A DNA stretch of 29,462 nucleotides from Zetaproteobacteria bacterium (GCA_002747015.1 NVXI01000001.1:374007-403468); one strand, 5' to 3'; counted from the first letter of the stretch, positions 17,367-25,822 are shown. Program-made: numbers and translations. Notes: generated by a model not told the origin, from the letters alone.

Positions 17367-18965
17367 CTAACCGTAGGCCTCCTCCATTGCATCCATAACC
17401 ATATCCGCAACGCCGTACTGACGTGCATTATCAAAAAACTTTGGGCGCAAACCAGATGACTTTTGCTTGGTAACCAATTTACCGTTTTCATCTTCACCCA
17501 GCATCTCAAGCGTAAAGAGATCTTGCATTGTCACAACCTCGCCCTCCATACCTGTAATTTCCGTTACATGTGTTGTTTTACGTGATCCATCACGCAAGCG
17601 TTGTACCTGAATAATAACCTGAACCGCACTGGCAATTTGCTCTCGAACAGCAATGGTAGGAAGGTTTAATCCCCCCATAGCAATCATATTTTCCATACGC
17701 GATATCGCTTCACGCGGATTATTCGCATGCACAGTACCCATAGAACCATCATGACCGGTATTCATGGCTTGAAGTAAATCAAATGCCTCGGGCCCACGCA
17801 CCTCACCAACAATAATACGTTCAGGGCGCATACGTAGACAGTTTTTCACTAAATCCCGCATCGTTATTTCACCAACCCCCTCAAGGTTCGCCGGGCGCGT
17901 TTCAAGGCGCACCACATGGGGCTGTTGTAATTGCAATTCACAAGCATCTTCGCATGTCACAATCCGCTCACCCGCCTCAATATAGCGCGTCAGACAGTTC
18001 AACATCGTCGTTTTACCTGAGCCCGTACCACCCGACACAAGCACATTCACACGACACCGCCCAATCGCCATAATCAGTTTCGCGCAACTCGGCGACATAG
18101 AGCCCCATTCCATAAGATTTTCAAGCGTTAGACTATCCTTCTTAAACTTACGAATGGTCATGCAGGCACCATCAACAGCCAAAGGTGGAATAATAACGTT
18201 TACACGCGAACCATCTGCAAGACGAGCATCACAAATAGGCGATGATTCATCGACACGCCGGCCAATCGCACCCACAATACGCTGACAAATTGTTGTTAAA
18301 TGCTGGTTATCGCGAAAATGCACATTTGTACGCTCGATTTTACCGTTAACCTCAATATAAGTCACATCAGGGCCATTAATCATGATATCGGCAATATCAT
18401 CACGCTCTAACAGCTCTTCCAACGGGCCAAAGCCAAGCATGTCATTCGCGCATTCTTTCCCAATTTTTTCTAATTCGACGGGCGTTAAATCCAGATTACG
18501 AAAACGTGATATTTCTTCCACAGCAGAGAAAATTTCATCGCGCGCCGCGGCACCTTCCATACGCGCAAGTGCCTTAAGATCAATACCATCGCGCAAATCA
18601 AGCCATATGCGCTTCTGACAGCGCTGTAATCTAAGATCAGATACACTGTCACCGGCTGTTTTAAATCCCTCTTCTTCACCTTCAGCCTCATCAAAAAAAA
18701 CATCATCATCCATATCTTTTAGCGGCTTTTCATCCCCCATACCTTCATCACCAGAGGCAGCCTTCTTCGCTGGTATAGCCTTAGTAGAAGCCAAGGCATC
18801 ATCCAAACCATCTAGCGCAGCTGGCGTATCATCTTTAGATATTTTATCCGCAGGCACATTATCAGCCTTGTCCTTCGCCTGATCTTTGGACTGCACAGAC
18901 GATGACGCCGGCTTTGCACCGGATTTAGGCAATGATGACGATGATTGTTGTTTCTTACCAAACAT
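17367..18965 (-). CDS. cpaF: Flp pilus assembly ATPase CpaF (TadA)
   Basis: GspE/VirB11-type secretion ATPase that powers pilus extension and, in several Tad systems, retraction. 532 residues. The first 110 are a low-complexity Ser/Lys/Asp/Ala-rich linker. The N-terminal domain holds [19 protein letters not shown] and [16 protein letters not shown]. The Walker [11 protein letters not shown] lies near residue 312; an Asp-box [16 protein letters not shown] and [27 protein letters not shown] (Walker B region) and the HANN histidine box follow. The C-terminal AYG end is typical. An AAGG sits about eight bases before the ATG. It lies between cpaE and tadB, with about 50 bases to cpaE. Confidence 0.97.
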   Translation of the reverse strand: MFGKKQQSSSSLPKSGAKPASSSVQSKDQAKDKADNVPADKISKDDTPAALDGLDDALASTKAIPAKKAASGDEGMGDEKPLKDMDDDVFFDEAEGEEEGFKTAGDSVSDLRLQRCQKRIWLDLRDGIDLKALARMEGAAARDEIFSAVEEISRFRNLDLTPVELEKIGKECANDMLGFGPLEELLERDDIADIMINGPDVTYIEVNGKIERTNVHFRDNQHLTTICQRIVGAIGRRVDESSPICDARLADGSRVNVIIPPLAVDGACMTIRKFKKDSLTLENLMEWGSMSPSCAKLIMAIGRCRVNVLVSGGTGSGKTTMLNCLTRYIEAGERIVTCEDACELQLQQPHVVRLETRPANLEGVGEITMRDLVKNCLRMRPERIIVGEVRGPEAFDLLQAMNTGHDGSMGTVHANNPREAISRMENMIAMGGLNLPTIAVREQIASAVQVIIQVQRLRDGSRKTTHVTEITGMEGEVVTMQDLFTLEMLGEDENGKLVTKQKSSGLRPKFFDNARQYGVADMVMDAMEEAYG

Positions 18966-19013
18966 AATATGACCTTTTAATACCTTGTACCAATGACATT
19001 CAGACTTCCCTTA

Positions 19014-20255
19014 CTAGGATTTTTTTTTACGAAATAAACCATCAAAAAACCCGGAAGACTCTTCAACCTGCTCGTGCGTATCCACATTATTAGCGATCGT
19101 TTTCTGTAATATTGATAACAAACTACCTTTTAATGCGCTTCCTTCTTTATCAGAAATAATGCCCCTTACCTCACTCTCGTATTTCAGAAATAAAGCAGGC
19201 AAATACGCAACCGAAGCAGATGGCGGAAACTCTAATGCTTCTTCTATATCTGATGCTGAAACCTCATATGATTTAACCAATTCTGTCTGATTCACAATGA
19301 GAGAAACATCGTTAGAATCACCACCGCGAATATCTGATATTTCCTTCAGCAAACTACGGCAAAACCGCAAAGATGTAACTGTTGGCGTTGTAATCATGAT
19401 GATTTCATGCGCCCGCGACAAAACCGCTTTTTTGATAGAAGATTCCGTACTCGACAAATCAACCATAACCACAGGCGACTTCACCATAAAGTTATCTAAA
19501 ATGGCTTCATATTGCTCCGCAGAAACAGATGGATCAAGCATCGCATCCGCACCACTAGCCAAAATAGTCAGCTTATCGCTGGCTTCAAAAAACATACGCT
19601 CCAGCGCATCTTCATTGTTTGCCTCAACCGCGCGTGCAATTTCAGATAAGCTAGCCGATGGGTCAAACCCGACACCAACACTCAAAGGCGACCAACTTCC
19701 CGCCGCATCAATAAGCAACGTTTTATGCTCCATTATATCAGAAGCAATCCACGCACAAATCTGTGCAATATAAGATGTTCCAACACCACCCTTTGCCCCG
19801 ACAAAAGCAATAAGACGGCTATCAGAAACACCAAGGCGTTGAATAAGTGCCTTGGCAATTACATCCTTCAAAATTTCCGGCTTAACAGGGCGCACCAGAT
19901 AATCACTCACACCCATTTCAATTAATTGCCGATACAAATAAACATCATTCACCGGCCCGATGATAATTGCGGCCGTACCCTCATCACAATAAGCAGAAAG
20001 CTCACCAAGACGCTCGGTGAAGCTATCGTCAATTTCATCTGTTTGAATAATTATAACATCAGTTACACCTTCGGACTGAAACGTTGCAATCGCCTTCTCA
20101 ACGCCACCCTCAACCGTATTCACATTCACACGAGCAAAGCGCCAATCATCTGCCAACGCGCCAACAGCATCCAATGTATCTGAATCTGTTGAAAACACTG
20201 AGACACTGGCACTTGGAAGTAACGTGTCCGTTGCTTGCTTCTCTATTTCGCTCAT
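19014..20255 (-). CDS. cpaE: Flp pilus localisation ATPase CpaE (TadZ)
   Basis: 413 residues, a receiver-like N-terminal domain joined to a MinD/ParA-type ATPase. Residues 15-135 follow the response-regulator fold (DVIIIQTDEIDD, then GVSDYLVRPVKPEIL). The ATPase begins with the deviant Walker motif FVGAKGGVGTS near residue 152: the first lysine is kept, but the usual second lysine is threonine, as is common in CpaE/TadZ proteins. LLIDAAGSWSPLS and PVVMVDLS follow. The C-terminus FFDGLFRKKKS is basic and amphipathic, perhaps for membrane contact. CpaE positions the pilus machine at the pole. A 124-base gap with a hairpin separates it from cpaD. Confidence 0.94.
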   Translation of the reverse strand: MSEIEKQATDTLLPSASVSVFSTDSDTLDAVGALADDWRFARVNVNTVEGGVEKAIATFQSEGVTDVIIIQTDEIDDSFTERLGELSAYCDEGTAAIIIGPVNDVYLYRQLIEMGVSDYLVRPVKPEILKDVIAKALIQRLGVSDSRLIAFVGAKGGVGTSYIAQICAWIASDIMEHKTLLIDAAGSWSPLSVGVGFDPSASLSEIARAVEANNEDALERMFFEASDKLTILASGADAMLDPSVSAEQYEAILDNFMVKSPVVMVDLSSTESSIKKAVLSRAHEIIMITTPTVTSLRFCRSLLKEISDIRGGDSNDVSLIVNQTELVKSYEVSASDIEEALEFPPSASVAYLPALFLKYESEVRGIISDKEGSALKGSLLSILQKTIANNVDTHEQVEESSGFFDGLFRKKKS

Positions 20256-20314
20256 ATGCTCTTACCTGTACTTTACCCGAACTGGGTATAGAATTATTCT
20301 TAATATACAAAATA

Positions 20315-20330
20315 CTAGTGCCCACACTAG
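20315..20330 (-). other. Perfect hairpin between cpaD and cpaE
   Basis: CTAGTG (20315-20320) pairs with CACTAG (20325-20330) around a four-base loop. On the minus strand only a weak run (TATTTTG) follows. It may attenuate or stabilise the transcript between the two genes. Confidence 0.4.
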
Positions 20331-20379
20331 CACTCAGCTCTTAACATTCTCCTAATTTTAGGGCACGCTTATATGTCCC

Positions 20380-21024
20380 CTATTCGTCCGTCGCACTCTC
20401 ACCTTCCAATGCTGTATTTTCTTCGCCCATACGGTAAAGATCAACAATATTTGCAGCACTACGTCCATCGGTTGGAGTACCAGTCGCACCCCGCCCAAGC
20501 AAATGCCTCGGCTTAGCCACCTGTCGGGCCATCATTGTTTTAATAGAACATCCCAACTTATACTCACTGCTGTCCCCAACAAGACGACCATTCATCCCAG
20601 GCATCAATTCATCACACCCCTCAGGCGCATGCGCTGTAAAAGAATTATATGTAACCAATAAGCGCGCCTCATCACCTTGCGCCTTAATCGGCATAATACT
20701 AGCGTTTATATCAACAACGCCACGCTCACGTAATGCCGATACAATCTCTGAAATTCTATTCGTCGCGCCCATTGCAGTATTGCGATAAGACCTTGGATCA
20801 TACGTCACAATAAGATCCATCGGGCCGCCGCCATGTTTTGTATAATGGCGCGCCAAAGAACCAACGTAATCGTCATCCACACCAGAAAGCTCCACATCAT
20901 GCGTCAGCATTTCCTCTTGCACCCGCACTGGTTTTTCATTGATCGCACTTGGTTCGTATAAATCAATACATCCTACCAATGACAGAGAAAGAAACGCCAT
21001 TATCGCACTTAAAGTATATTTCAT
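20380..21024 (-). CDS. cpaD: Pilus assembly lipoprotein CpaD
   Basis: About 214 residues. From the ATG at 21024 it begins with a lipoprotein signal ending in LVGC, C19 being lipidated; the longer frame to 21078 would bury this signal. An AAGG lies ten or so bases upstream. The CpaD-family core holds GGPMDLIVTYDPRSYRNTAMGATNRISEI, INASIMPIKAQGDEARLLVTYNSF and LGCSIKTMMARQVAKPRHLLG. The last matches the family's GC...N...M...P.DL region. CpaD proteins are outer-membrane partners of the CpaC secretin. It lies about 80 bases after cpaC. Confidence 0.9.
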   Translation of the reverse strand: MKYTLSAIMAFLSLSLVGCIDLYEPSAINEKPVRVQEEMLTHDVELSGVDDDYVGSLARHYTKHGGGPMDLIVTYDPRSYRNTAMGATNRISEIVSALRERGVVDINASIMPIKAQGDEARLLVTYNSFTAHAPEGCDELMPGMNGRLVGDSSEYKLGCSIKTMMARQVAKPRHLLGRGATGTPTDGRSAANIVDLYRMGEENTALEGESATDE

Positions 21025-21100
21025 CGGATTGCTGCCTTTTATATTGTTACATCCAGATTTAGAGTATCTAAATTCCATTTTATGTTCGTCCTATTTTTCC

Positions 21101-22591
21101 TTAATCAAGGATATAACCGTATGGGCCGGCCTGTGCGAACACTTCGTCATCACCCAAATTAAACATACGTCTAATATTAGCCTTAAATATCTTAGATAAT
21201 TGTGTCTGATTTTCTTTTGGAATATGATCCGCATTTTTCTTATCGGCAAATGGCTCAACTAGAATAGCCGTCACAATAATAACCAACTCTGTCTCATTGC
21301 GCTGGAAACTTTCAGAGGAAATCAAATCACCCAAGATCGGCGTATTTCTAATGCCCGGTAACCCTTTAAAGCCCTCTGCTGTTTGTGATTGCAGTAACCC
21401 CGCAATCATCAAACTACCACCACTTGGCATTTCTATGGTCGTATTTGTGCGACGTATATCAAGCCCCGGAATAGTCAAACCGGCCAAAACAACGGCATTA
21501 CTACTATCAAGTGATGAAACCTCGGTCTCTAATTGTAAATTAATACGATCATCCGACAAAACAATCGGTTTGAAATTCAAAGAAACCCCAAACTCACGAA
21601 ACTCAATCGTAATATTACCAAATTGATCACGCCCTGTTGGCACTGGGAATTCTCCGCCTGCAAGAAATCCTGCCTGCTGCCCCGATACCGCCATCAAATT
21701 GGGTTCTGCCAGAACATTCAAAAGATTTTCCTCTTCCAACGCCGAAATAAACAAGCCAATATTACCAATACCGTTAATCCCGGAATCCAAAATCAACCCC
21801 GCAGCACCAATTGCGTCCTGTGACAAGGCAAGCCCAGCCGCACCACCAAAATTCAAGGCATCTCCGTTACTTGTAAACGAACTGGGCGACGTGCGGCCAA
21901 ATATTGACGTCACCGCCAATTCATTGGGGTCATTCGCCACAGTATCCAGCCCAAGCTCCTTCAAAACATTACGCTCAGCCTCAATAATTTTAACCTGTAG
22001 CATAACTTGCTGTTCACCCCGAACCTCAAGCAAATTCGCAATCAACTCATCAATCGAGGCGCTACTATTATCTTGTAAATCCGAAACATAATGACCAACG
22101 AGATTTGTTATCTTTGATGCAACTTCAGGATTGGAAACTCGCCCCGTCAATAAAACCTGATCATGGATAGAACCAATTTTCACGCTTTCTTTTGGAAACA
22201 ACTCATTCACTAAACTCTGTATTGCTTGTAAATCATAAGAAACATGAATATCAAGACGTTTCACCACATTCCCTGATGCATCCAAAACGATGATATTTGT
22301 ATCCCCGATATTCAATCCCACAATATATAATTTATCCGATTGAACCGCCTGCACATCAATAATACTCGGATTGGCAACAAGAACGTCAGACACACCAGAA
22401 GGCAAGGCAACAATATCCGCCTTACCCAATGTAATGCGCAAAGGCGCAGCCACCTTCTTGCGCTCTTGAATCGAAATCAGTTCACCCTTAGACGCAAAAG
22501 CCTGCTGCACAATGCCACCGGAGGCGACACAAACAGCTAGAACTGCAGTCAAAACAAACGTTTTCGATAATTTTTTATATAAACCTGTCAT
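21101..22591 (-). CDS. cpaC: Outer-membrane secretin CpaC (RcpA)
   Basis: Forms the outer-membrane pore for the Flp pilus. About 496 residues from the ATG at 22591, which gives a signal peptide ending near QQAFA; the frame opens at a GTG 11 codons earlier. Order: pilus-assembly N-terminal domain (ITLGKADIVALPSGVSDVLVANPSIIDVQ, then LNIGDTNIIVLDASG), a BON/secretin N-domain (VKIGSIHDQVLLTGRVSNPEVA), and the secretin beta-domain from about residue 195. This contains EVRGEQQVMLQVKIIEAER, LAEPNLMAVSGQQAGFLAGGEFPVP and the signature GGSLMIAGLLQSQTAEG...LPGIRNTPILGDL. The GPYGYILD end is typical. The first domain resembles the stand-alone protein at 13532-14095. Confidence 0.96.
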   Translation of the reverse strand: MTGLYKKLSKTFVLTAVLAVCVASGGIVQQAFASKGELISIQERKKVAAPLRITLGKADIVALPSGVSDVLVANPSIIDVQAVQSDKLYIVGLNIGDTNIIVLDASGNVVKRLDIHVSYDLQAIQSLVNELFPKESVKIGSIHDQVLLTGRVSNPEVASKITNLVGHYVSDLQDNSSASIDELIANLLEVRGEQQVMLQVKIIEAERNVLKELGLDTVANDPNELAVTSIFGRTSPSSFTSNGDALNFGGAAGLALSQDAIGAAGLILDSGINGIGNIGLFISALEEENLLNVLAEPNLMAVSGQQAGFLAGGEFPVPTGRDQFGNITIEFREFGVSLNFKPIVLSDDRINLQLETEVSSLDSSNAVVLAGLTIPGLDIRRTNTTIEMPSGGSLMIAGLLQSQTAEGFKGLPGIRNTPILGDLISSESFQRNETELVIIVTAILVEPFADKKNADHIPKENQTQLSKIFKANIRRMFNLGDDEVFAQAGPYGYILD

Positions 22592-22666
22592 GGTTTTTTC
22601 TTTCACTTTGTCTTTTAACAACACATAAATTTAGTACACAGAAAATGAAGGCTTCGCGCAGTATGA

Positions 22667-23551
22667 TTAATGCACAGGGAATGTCTGCACTTGCGCGCCA
22701 TTATAAACCTTCACAGTATTTAAATTCACGCCTGTTTCCTTTTTAAGGCGTATAGTTTCGGCGCGAATTTCATCATCAATTGTAGTTAGACGCGCATCGG
22801 TTAAAGTCGCTTCATCCTTATTTACAAGATCATCGCCAATCCCACGCATAGCAAGAGTCAATGAACCCATCTCAGACGCAAGAGCCAATATCTCAGCGGA
22901 ACGAATAGAAACTGCCAATGTTACCGTCTTACCAGTTTTTATCTTATCGTCCTTTTTCATTTGTGCCTTTTGGTCAATTGCCAACACACGAACATTTTCA
23001 AGGACAGTCTCCACCGCCAATTTATTAATGCTCATTGCAACCATATCGCGGATTTGTGGCAACTCGTCTTTGCTTACACTCTTTCTATGGGTATATGTCA
23101 AAATAACATCAACAAAATTACCTGGCGCAATAAAGCCTGCAACCATATCTTCCGCAGACACTTTTATAGAGATCGCGCGCTCCCCCTCTTTCAATCGGGC
23201 AACAACGTAATTCCCTTTGGAATCTTTCAAGATCGCACGTTTAACAAGCGCCTCTCCTGAACCAAAACTTCTATCCAGACGGCCTGATAACGCATCCTTG
23301 GCCTCCATGTCGTCCTCACGAATAATAGCACCCCTGAATAAGGCGTCCTCATCCCATGACTTCCAGCGCATATCCTCATCTTCCAATTCATGCCCCTTAC
23401 GCAAATCCTTCGCAGCCACCAAAATTTCTACCGAATTTTCAGAAACCGCGACCGGCCCTTTTTTTCCGCCCAATGTGACCTGCACAAGAACAGCAACAAG
23501 AACTGCTGCTAGAATCGCGCCACCAAGTACAATTAGAATATTCTTATTCAT
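22667..23551 (-). CDS. cpaB: Flp pilus assembly protein CpaB (RcpC)
   Basis: About 294 residues from the ATG at 23551; an ATG five codons earlier (23566) is also plausible. One N-terminal membrane helix (ILIVLGGAILAAVLVAVLVQV) leads to the SAF/antifreeze-like domain of the family: VEILVAAKDLRKGHELEDEDMRW, then SGRLDRSFGSGEALVKRAIL. The CpaB/RcpC core EGERAISIKVSAEDMVAGFIAPGNFVDVILTY follows, then VLENVRVLAIDQK. The protein is periplasmic and associated with the secretin. It starts a run of closely spaced genes through tadC, downstream of a candidate terminator that separates it from cpaA. Confidence 0.95.
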   Translation of the reverse strand: MNKNILIVLGGAILAAVLVAVLVQVTLGGKKGPVAVSENSVEILVAAKDLRKGHELEDEDMRWKSWDEDALFRGAIIREDDMEAKDALSGRLDRSFGSGEALVKRAILKDSKGNYVVARLKEGERAISIKVSAEDMVAGFIAPGNFVDVILTYTHRKSVSKDELPQIRDMVAMSINKLAVETVLENVRVLAIDQKAQMKKDDKIKTGKTVTLAVSIRSAEILALASEMGSLTLAMRGIGDDLVNKDEATLTDARLTTIDDEIRAETIRLKKETGVNLNTVKVYNGAQVQTFPVH

Positions 23552-23642
23552 TTTCTTAGACCCCATTTCAGGACTTGTAATATTATGCATGATTAATACT
23601 CAGAAATTAAGAATGGCCAAAGCCGTGGAAGTTAAATAATTG

Positions 23643-23696
23643 AAAAAAACGAACCTATAAAAGAATTTATAACACCCTAATAATATAGGCTGTTCG
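23643..23696 (-). terminator. Candidate intrinsic terminator between cpaA and cpaB
   Basis: On the minus strand CGAA and CCTATA (separated by a three-base bulge) pair with TATAGG and TTCG, followed directly by TTTTTTT. The 24-base loop holds a further TATAAA-type inverted repeat. It would end or attenuate transcripts from flp/cpaA before cpaB. Confidence 0.45.
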
Positions 23697-23704
23697 TTAA
23701 CAAT

Positions 23705-24328
23705 TTATGAACCTCCTTCAATTAGATGTGCCGCGACAAATGAGCCCAGCACATCAGAAGAAAAATACCCTGCCTGCATGAAAGCAACAAGCATGCCAAA
23801 ACTAATAGCAACGCCGTAGGGCACCTTATCTGCCCCACCCTGCACTTGAGCAACCCAACTACCTTCCATGGGTTCCTTAAATGGTTTTTTGCGTTTTATA
23901 TACAACGCGACGATACCTAGAACGCCGCCAGATAACGTCATAAAGAATAAAAATGCAAGCAAATATTTAACGCTAAACCACAGGGCGCACGCCGTCGCAA
24001 ACTTTGAATCCCCCGCTCCAATTATCCGCATCGCAAATAAGCCCAGCGTCACAACAAATGCCAAAACTGCCGAAATAATATGCGAGGAGAATGTGCCGAA
24101 TACATGGCTATGTCCGCCCATATACAATGCAGCATATGCGAAAAGAAAAGCAGCCATTATATACAAACTATAACTATTAGGGATGGTCATAGACCGAATG
24201 TCGGATAAGCCAGCAAGCCCTCCAACAACCAATGTTACAAATACGCATATCAGAAAAATTATAAGTAAGATCATATTAAACCCAGAGTACATTAAAACTG
24301 TGGAAAAATCGATAGGAAAACTTGACAT
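23705..24328 (-). CDS. cpaA: Prepilin peptidase CpaA (TadV)
   Basis: A24-family aspartic membrane peptidase that cleaves Flp and the TadE/TadF-type prepilins after glycine. 207 residues with about six hydrophobic segments. The two catalytic aspartates are recognisable: D43 in LSDIRSMTIPN and D107 in GAGDSKF. The protein lacks the N-terminal methylase domain of PilD, as usual for Tad systems. The hydrophilic loop after the fifth helix (IKRKKPFKEPMEGSW) is longer than in some members, making it slightly larger than the common 160-180 residues. It lies about 105 bases after flp, with a strong terminator between them. Confidence 0.93.
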   Translation of the reverse strand: MSSFPIDFSTVLMYSGFNMILLIIFLICVFVTLVVGGLAGLSDIRSMTIPNSYSLYIMAAFLFAYAALYMGGHSHVFGTFSSHIISAVLAFVVTLGLFAMRIIGAGDSKFATACALWFSVKYLLAFLFFMTLSGGVLGIVALYIKRKKPFKEPMEGSWVAQVQGGADKVPYGVAISFGMLVAFMQAGYFSSDVLGSFVAAHLIEGGS

Positions 24329-24373
24329 GGCAAGACACCATGATTCGGCAACTATTTCCTACCACACGGAAAA

Positions 24374-24422
24374 CAAAAAAAGGAAGCCCACCTCTATTAC
24401 TCTGGCGGACTTCCTTTTTTTT
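24374..24422 (-). terminator. Strong terminator directly after flp
   Basis: On the minus strand an 11-bp stem (GGAAGTCCGCC with GGTGGGCTTCC, two G-T wobbles) is flanked by A8 and a T7 run. It begins about 13 bases after the flp stop. The symmetrical A- and T-runs make it bidirectional. It should keep most pilin transcripts monocistronic, with some readthrough to cpaA. Confidence 0.9.
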
Positions 24423-24434
24423 AATTCTTATATA

Positions 24435-24608
24435 TTAAAGCTCAGCTGAAACTTCACCGAATAGTGCAGTCAGGTCTGTACCAACCGTATTAACAGCAGC
24501 CACGATCGCAACCGCAATACCTGCAGCGATCAAACCGTATTCAATGGCAGTCGCGCCGTCTTCGTTGTTTACATATGCTTCTTTAAGTGCGATCAATTTA
24601 ATTAACAT
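24435..24608 (-). CDS. flp: Flp-family type IVb major pilin
   Basis: 57-residue prepilin from the ATG at 24608, with an ideal AAGGAG six bases upstream; the frame opens five codons earlier but has no such site. The leader MLIKLIALKEAYVNNEDG ends in the glycine cleaved by CpaA. The mature protein of about 39 residues starts ATAIEYGLIAAG, with the Flp hallmark Glu5-Tyr6, then a hydrophobic helix (IAVAIVAAVNTV) and a short tail. It polymerises into the adhesive Flp pilus. A long upstream region carries a CtrA-like site and a palindrome, and a strong terminator follows, indicating separate high-level expression. Confidence 0.96.
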   Translation of the reverse strand: MLIKLIALKEAYVNNEDGATAIEYGLIAAGIAVAIVAAVNTVGTDLTALFGEVSAEL

Positions 24609-24713
24609 GTTTATCTCCTTCAAAAGATTTGTTTAATGTTGTTCCGGTAAAACCCATACTTCTAAATATTCTCGAAGCTCCTTAACCGTTCATCCATACT
24701 AACCTTGATTTAC

Positions 24714-24728
24714 TTAAAGAAACCTTAA
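24714..24728 (-). promoter_or_regulatory. CtrA-type site upstream of flp
   Basis: TTAA-AGAAACC-TTAA, an exact TTAA-N7-TTAA match to the alphaproteobacterial CtrA box, lies 106 bases before the flp start. CtrA activates pilA, the flp homologue, in Caulobacter. No convincing -10 is placed, so function is inferred. In AT-rich DNA such a match may arise by chance. Confidence 0.45.
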
Positions 24729-24776
24729 TAGAAACAAGTAAATAGGCGTTTTTTTAGCAACAGTATTTGGCTATTA

Positions 24777-24798
24777 TTTGTATAAAATTTTATACAAA
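24777..24798. repeat. Perfect 22-bp palindrome upstream of flp
   Basis: Each half reads TTTGTATAAAA, with no spacer and no mismatch. It lies about 170 bases before the flp start and 50 bases beyond the CtrA-like site. No U-run follows on either strand. It could be an operator for a dimeric repressor or an AT-rich cruciform. Confidence 0.6.
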
Positions 24799-24953
24799 CA
24801 GACTATACTTAAAAAAACAAAGTAAAACTGCGGGTGATGAGTATTGTTACTATCAAGAAAGCAGTAAATGGGACAATTATATAAATATATATACTGAAGA
24901 AAAAAACGAGACTCTTACGACAAACACCTGACATTTTTAATTGATAGTCTCTA

Positions 24954-25006
24954 TTATTCTTTAATATGAGGCTATTTACCTCATGGATAATGGTTTCAAA
25001 CACATC
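24954..25006 (-). pseudogene. Decayed duplicate of the tadG 3' end
   Basis: These 53 bases match the last 54 bases of tadG (25844-25897) at 43 of 54 aligned columns. The match includes DVFETI near its start and the terminal CATATTAAAG followed by a conserved TAA. One base is missing relative to tadG, so the reading frame runs past the old stop; restoring it gives FETIIHEVNSLHIKE and then stop. The frame at 24809-25024 is therefore a frameshifted read-through, not a gene. Further upstream, an open frame at 25028-25219 has a D-NT--F segment that may be a more diverged part of the same copy. No start codon or full domain remains. Confidence 0.7.
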
Positions 25007-25206
25007 ACCGCACCATAAAATCATATATTAATTAGGCTCTATCGCTCTAAACACAAACCCACCAGTATTCCCATCTTGAATTAAAAGGACGATTTTACCG
25101 ACAAGGTACGTGTCCTGAACATAACCAACCCTCAACACACGGCCTGAAAAAACGCCACAGGTAAGACAAGACACACCCTTGTGCAACCAATATAGCCTCA
25201 CAAGTT

Positions 25207-25569
25207 TTACAAGAGTGCCATTATAGGACTTTTATCAATTTCAACAATTTCGCAGATAATTTTGAGATAGATATCTCCCTCAAGTGTAATAATATGCATA
25301 TTTTTACATTCTGATATATCTACATTAAAATAGCAGTTTTTTACTTCGTCTAATGTTAGTTGCCGATAATCATGCAGTGTCGAAACAACCTCAAAACCAT
25401 CATCATCAATCTCCTCTACATCATTATTTTCAAAATGGAAAGACAAGACTCTTTTAAAACAAACATCCACGTTTTTTCCTAGCATTAAGAAGTTTATATT
25501 AATGCCCCCACCCCTCACGAAAGAAATATGATTAATATATGAGATCGATAATGTTGTTAATAATCGCAT
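25207..25569 (-). CDS. Hypothetical protein in AT-rich insert
   Basis: I do not recognise this gene. About 120 residues from the ATG at 25569, which has AAAGGA seven or so bases upstream (a TTG two codons earlier is weaker). It has no signal peptide. The second half is strongly acidic, with a regular strand pattern (VLSFHFENNDVEEIDDDGFEVVS, then MHIITLEGDIYLKIICEIVEI), suggesting a small folded cytoplasmic domain. Cysteines and isoleucine ATA codons are common, unlike the pilus genes, which hints at acquired DNA. It lies between the tadG terminator and the flp regulatory region. A role in the pilus is not supported; it may also be decaying. Confidence 0.45.
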   Translation of the reverse strand: MRLLTTLSISYINHISFVRGGGININFLMLGKNVDVCFKRVLSFHFENNDVEEIDDDGFEVVSTLHDYRQLTLDEVKNCYFNVDISECKNMHIITLEGDIYLKIICEIVEIDKSPIMALL

Positions 25570-25580
25570 TTTCAAATCCT

Positions 25581-25763
25581 TTATGGAATTGGAATATAGT
25601 TTTCTGGGAAATGTTTAGTACGTAGTAGGCCATTAGCCGCGGCTGTAATAATATAAACACAATAAAACTCACCAAGTCCAACGCCAAACACGTCACTTGA
25701 CCAAATCCAGACCTCCACAACGATACAATAAACTATATGCTGCACTTTACGATACAGCCACAA
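25581..25763 (-). CDS. Doubtful 60-codon frame before the hypothetical gene
   Basis: It starts with TTG and ends 11 bases before the ATG at 25569, so that gene's AAAGGA overlaps its stop, as in real operons. The product is hydrophobic and aromatic with no recognisable motif and no ribosome binding site of its own. It may be a gene remnant or chance. Confidence 0.2.
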   Translation of the reverse strand: MWLYRKVQHIVYCIVVEVWIWSSDVFGVGLGEFYCVYIITAAANGLLRTKHFPENYIPIP

Positions 25764-25786
25764 AGTTACGTATAGCGGCTGTAATA
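25639..25786. repeat. 12-bp direct repeat pair in AT-rich insert
   Basis: GCGGCTGTAATA occurs at 25639-25650 and 25775-25786, 136 bases apart. An inverted TACAGCC at 25753-25759 can pair with the second copy. The first copy overlaps the palindrome AGCCGCGGCT. The repeats are GC-richer than their surroundings and may mark a small insertion or rearrangement. Confidence 0.4.
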
Positions 25787-25787
25787 C

Positions 25788-25822
25788 AAAAATAAGTGTC
25801 CATCTTTTCAGACGGGCACTTA
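25788..25822 (-). terminator. Terminator after tadG
   Basis: On the minus strand TAAGTGCCC pairs with GGACACTTA (one C-A mismatch) across a 12-base loop, and TTTTTG follows. It lies about 22 bases after the tadG stop and would end the tadE-tadE-tadG unit before the AT-rich insert. Confidence 0.55.

Noticed and set aside
19297..19773. 158-codon plus-strand frame inside cpaE
   Set aside because: Shadow of the cpaE coding strand, no recognisable protein features.
24849..24948. ACTATCAA and TTGATAGT as an inverted repeat that might bound a mobile element
   Set aside because: Only eight bases, 84 bases apart, no coding content between and no target duplication seen.
24809..25024. 71-codon minus-strand frame with a hydrophobic tail, considered as a small membrane protein
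   Set aside because: Its first part is the frameshifted tadG relic; the hydrophobic tail comes from reading AT-rich DNA past the old stop codon.
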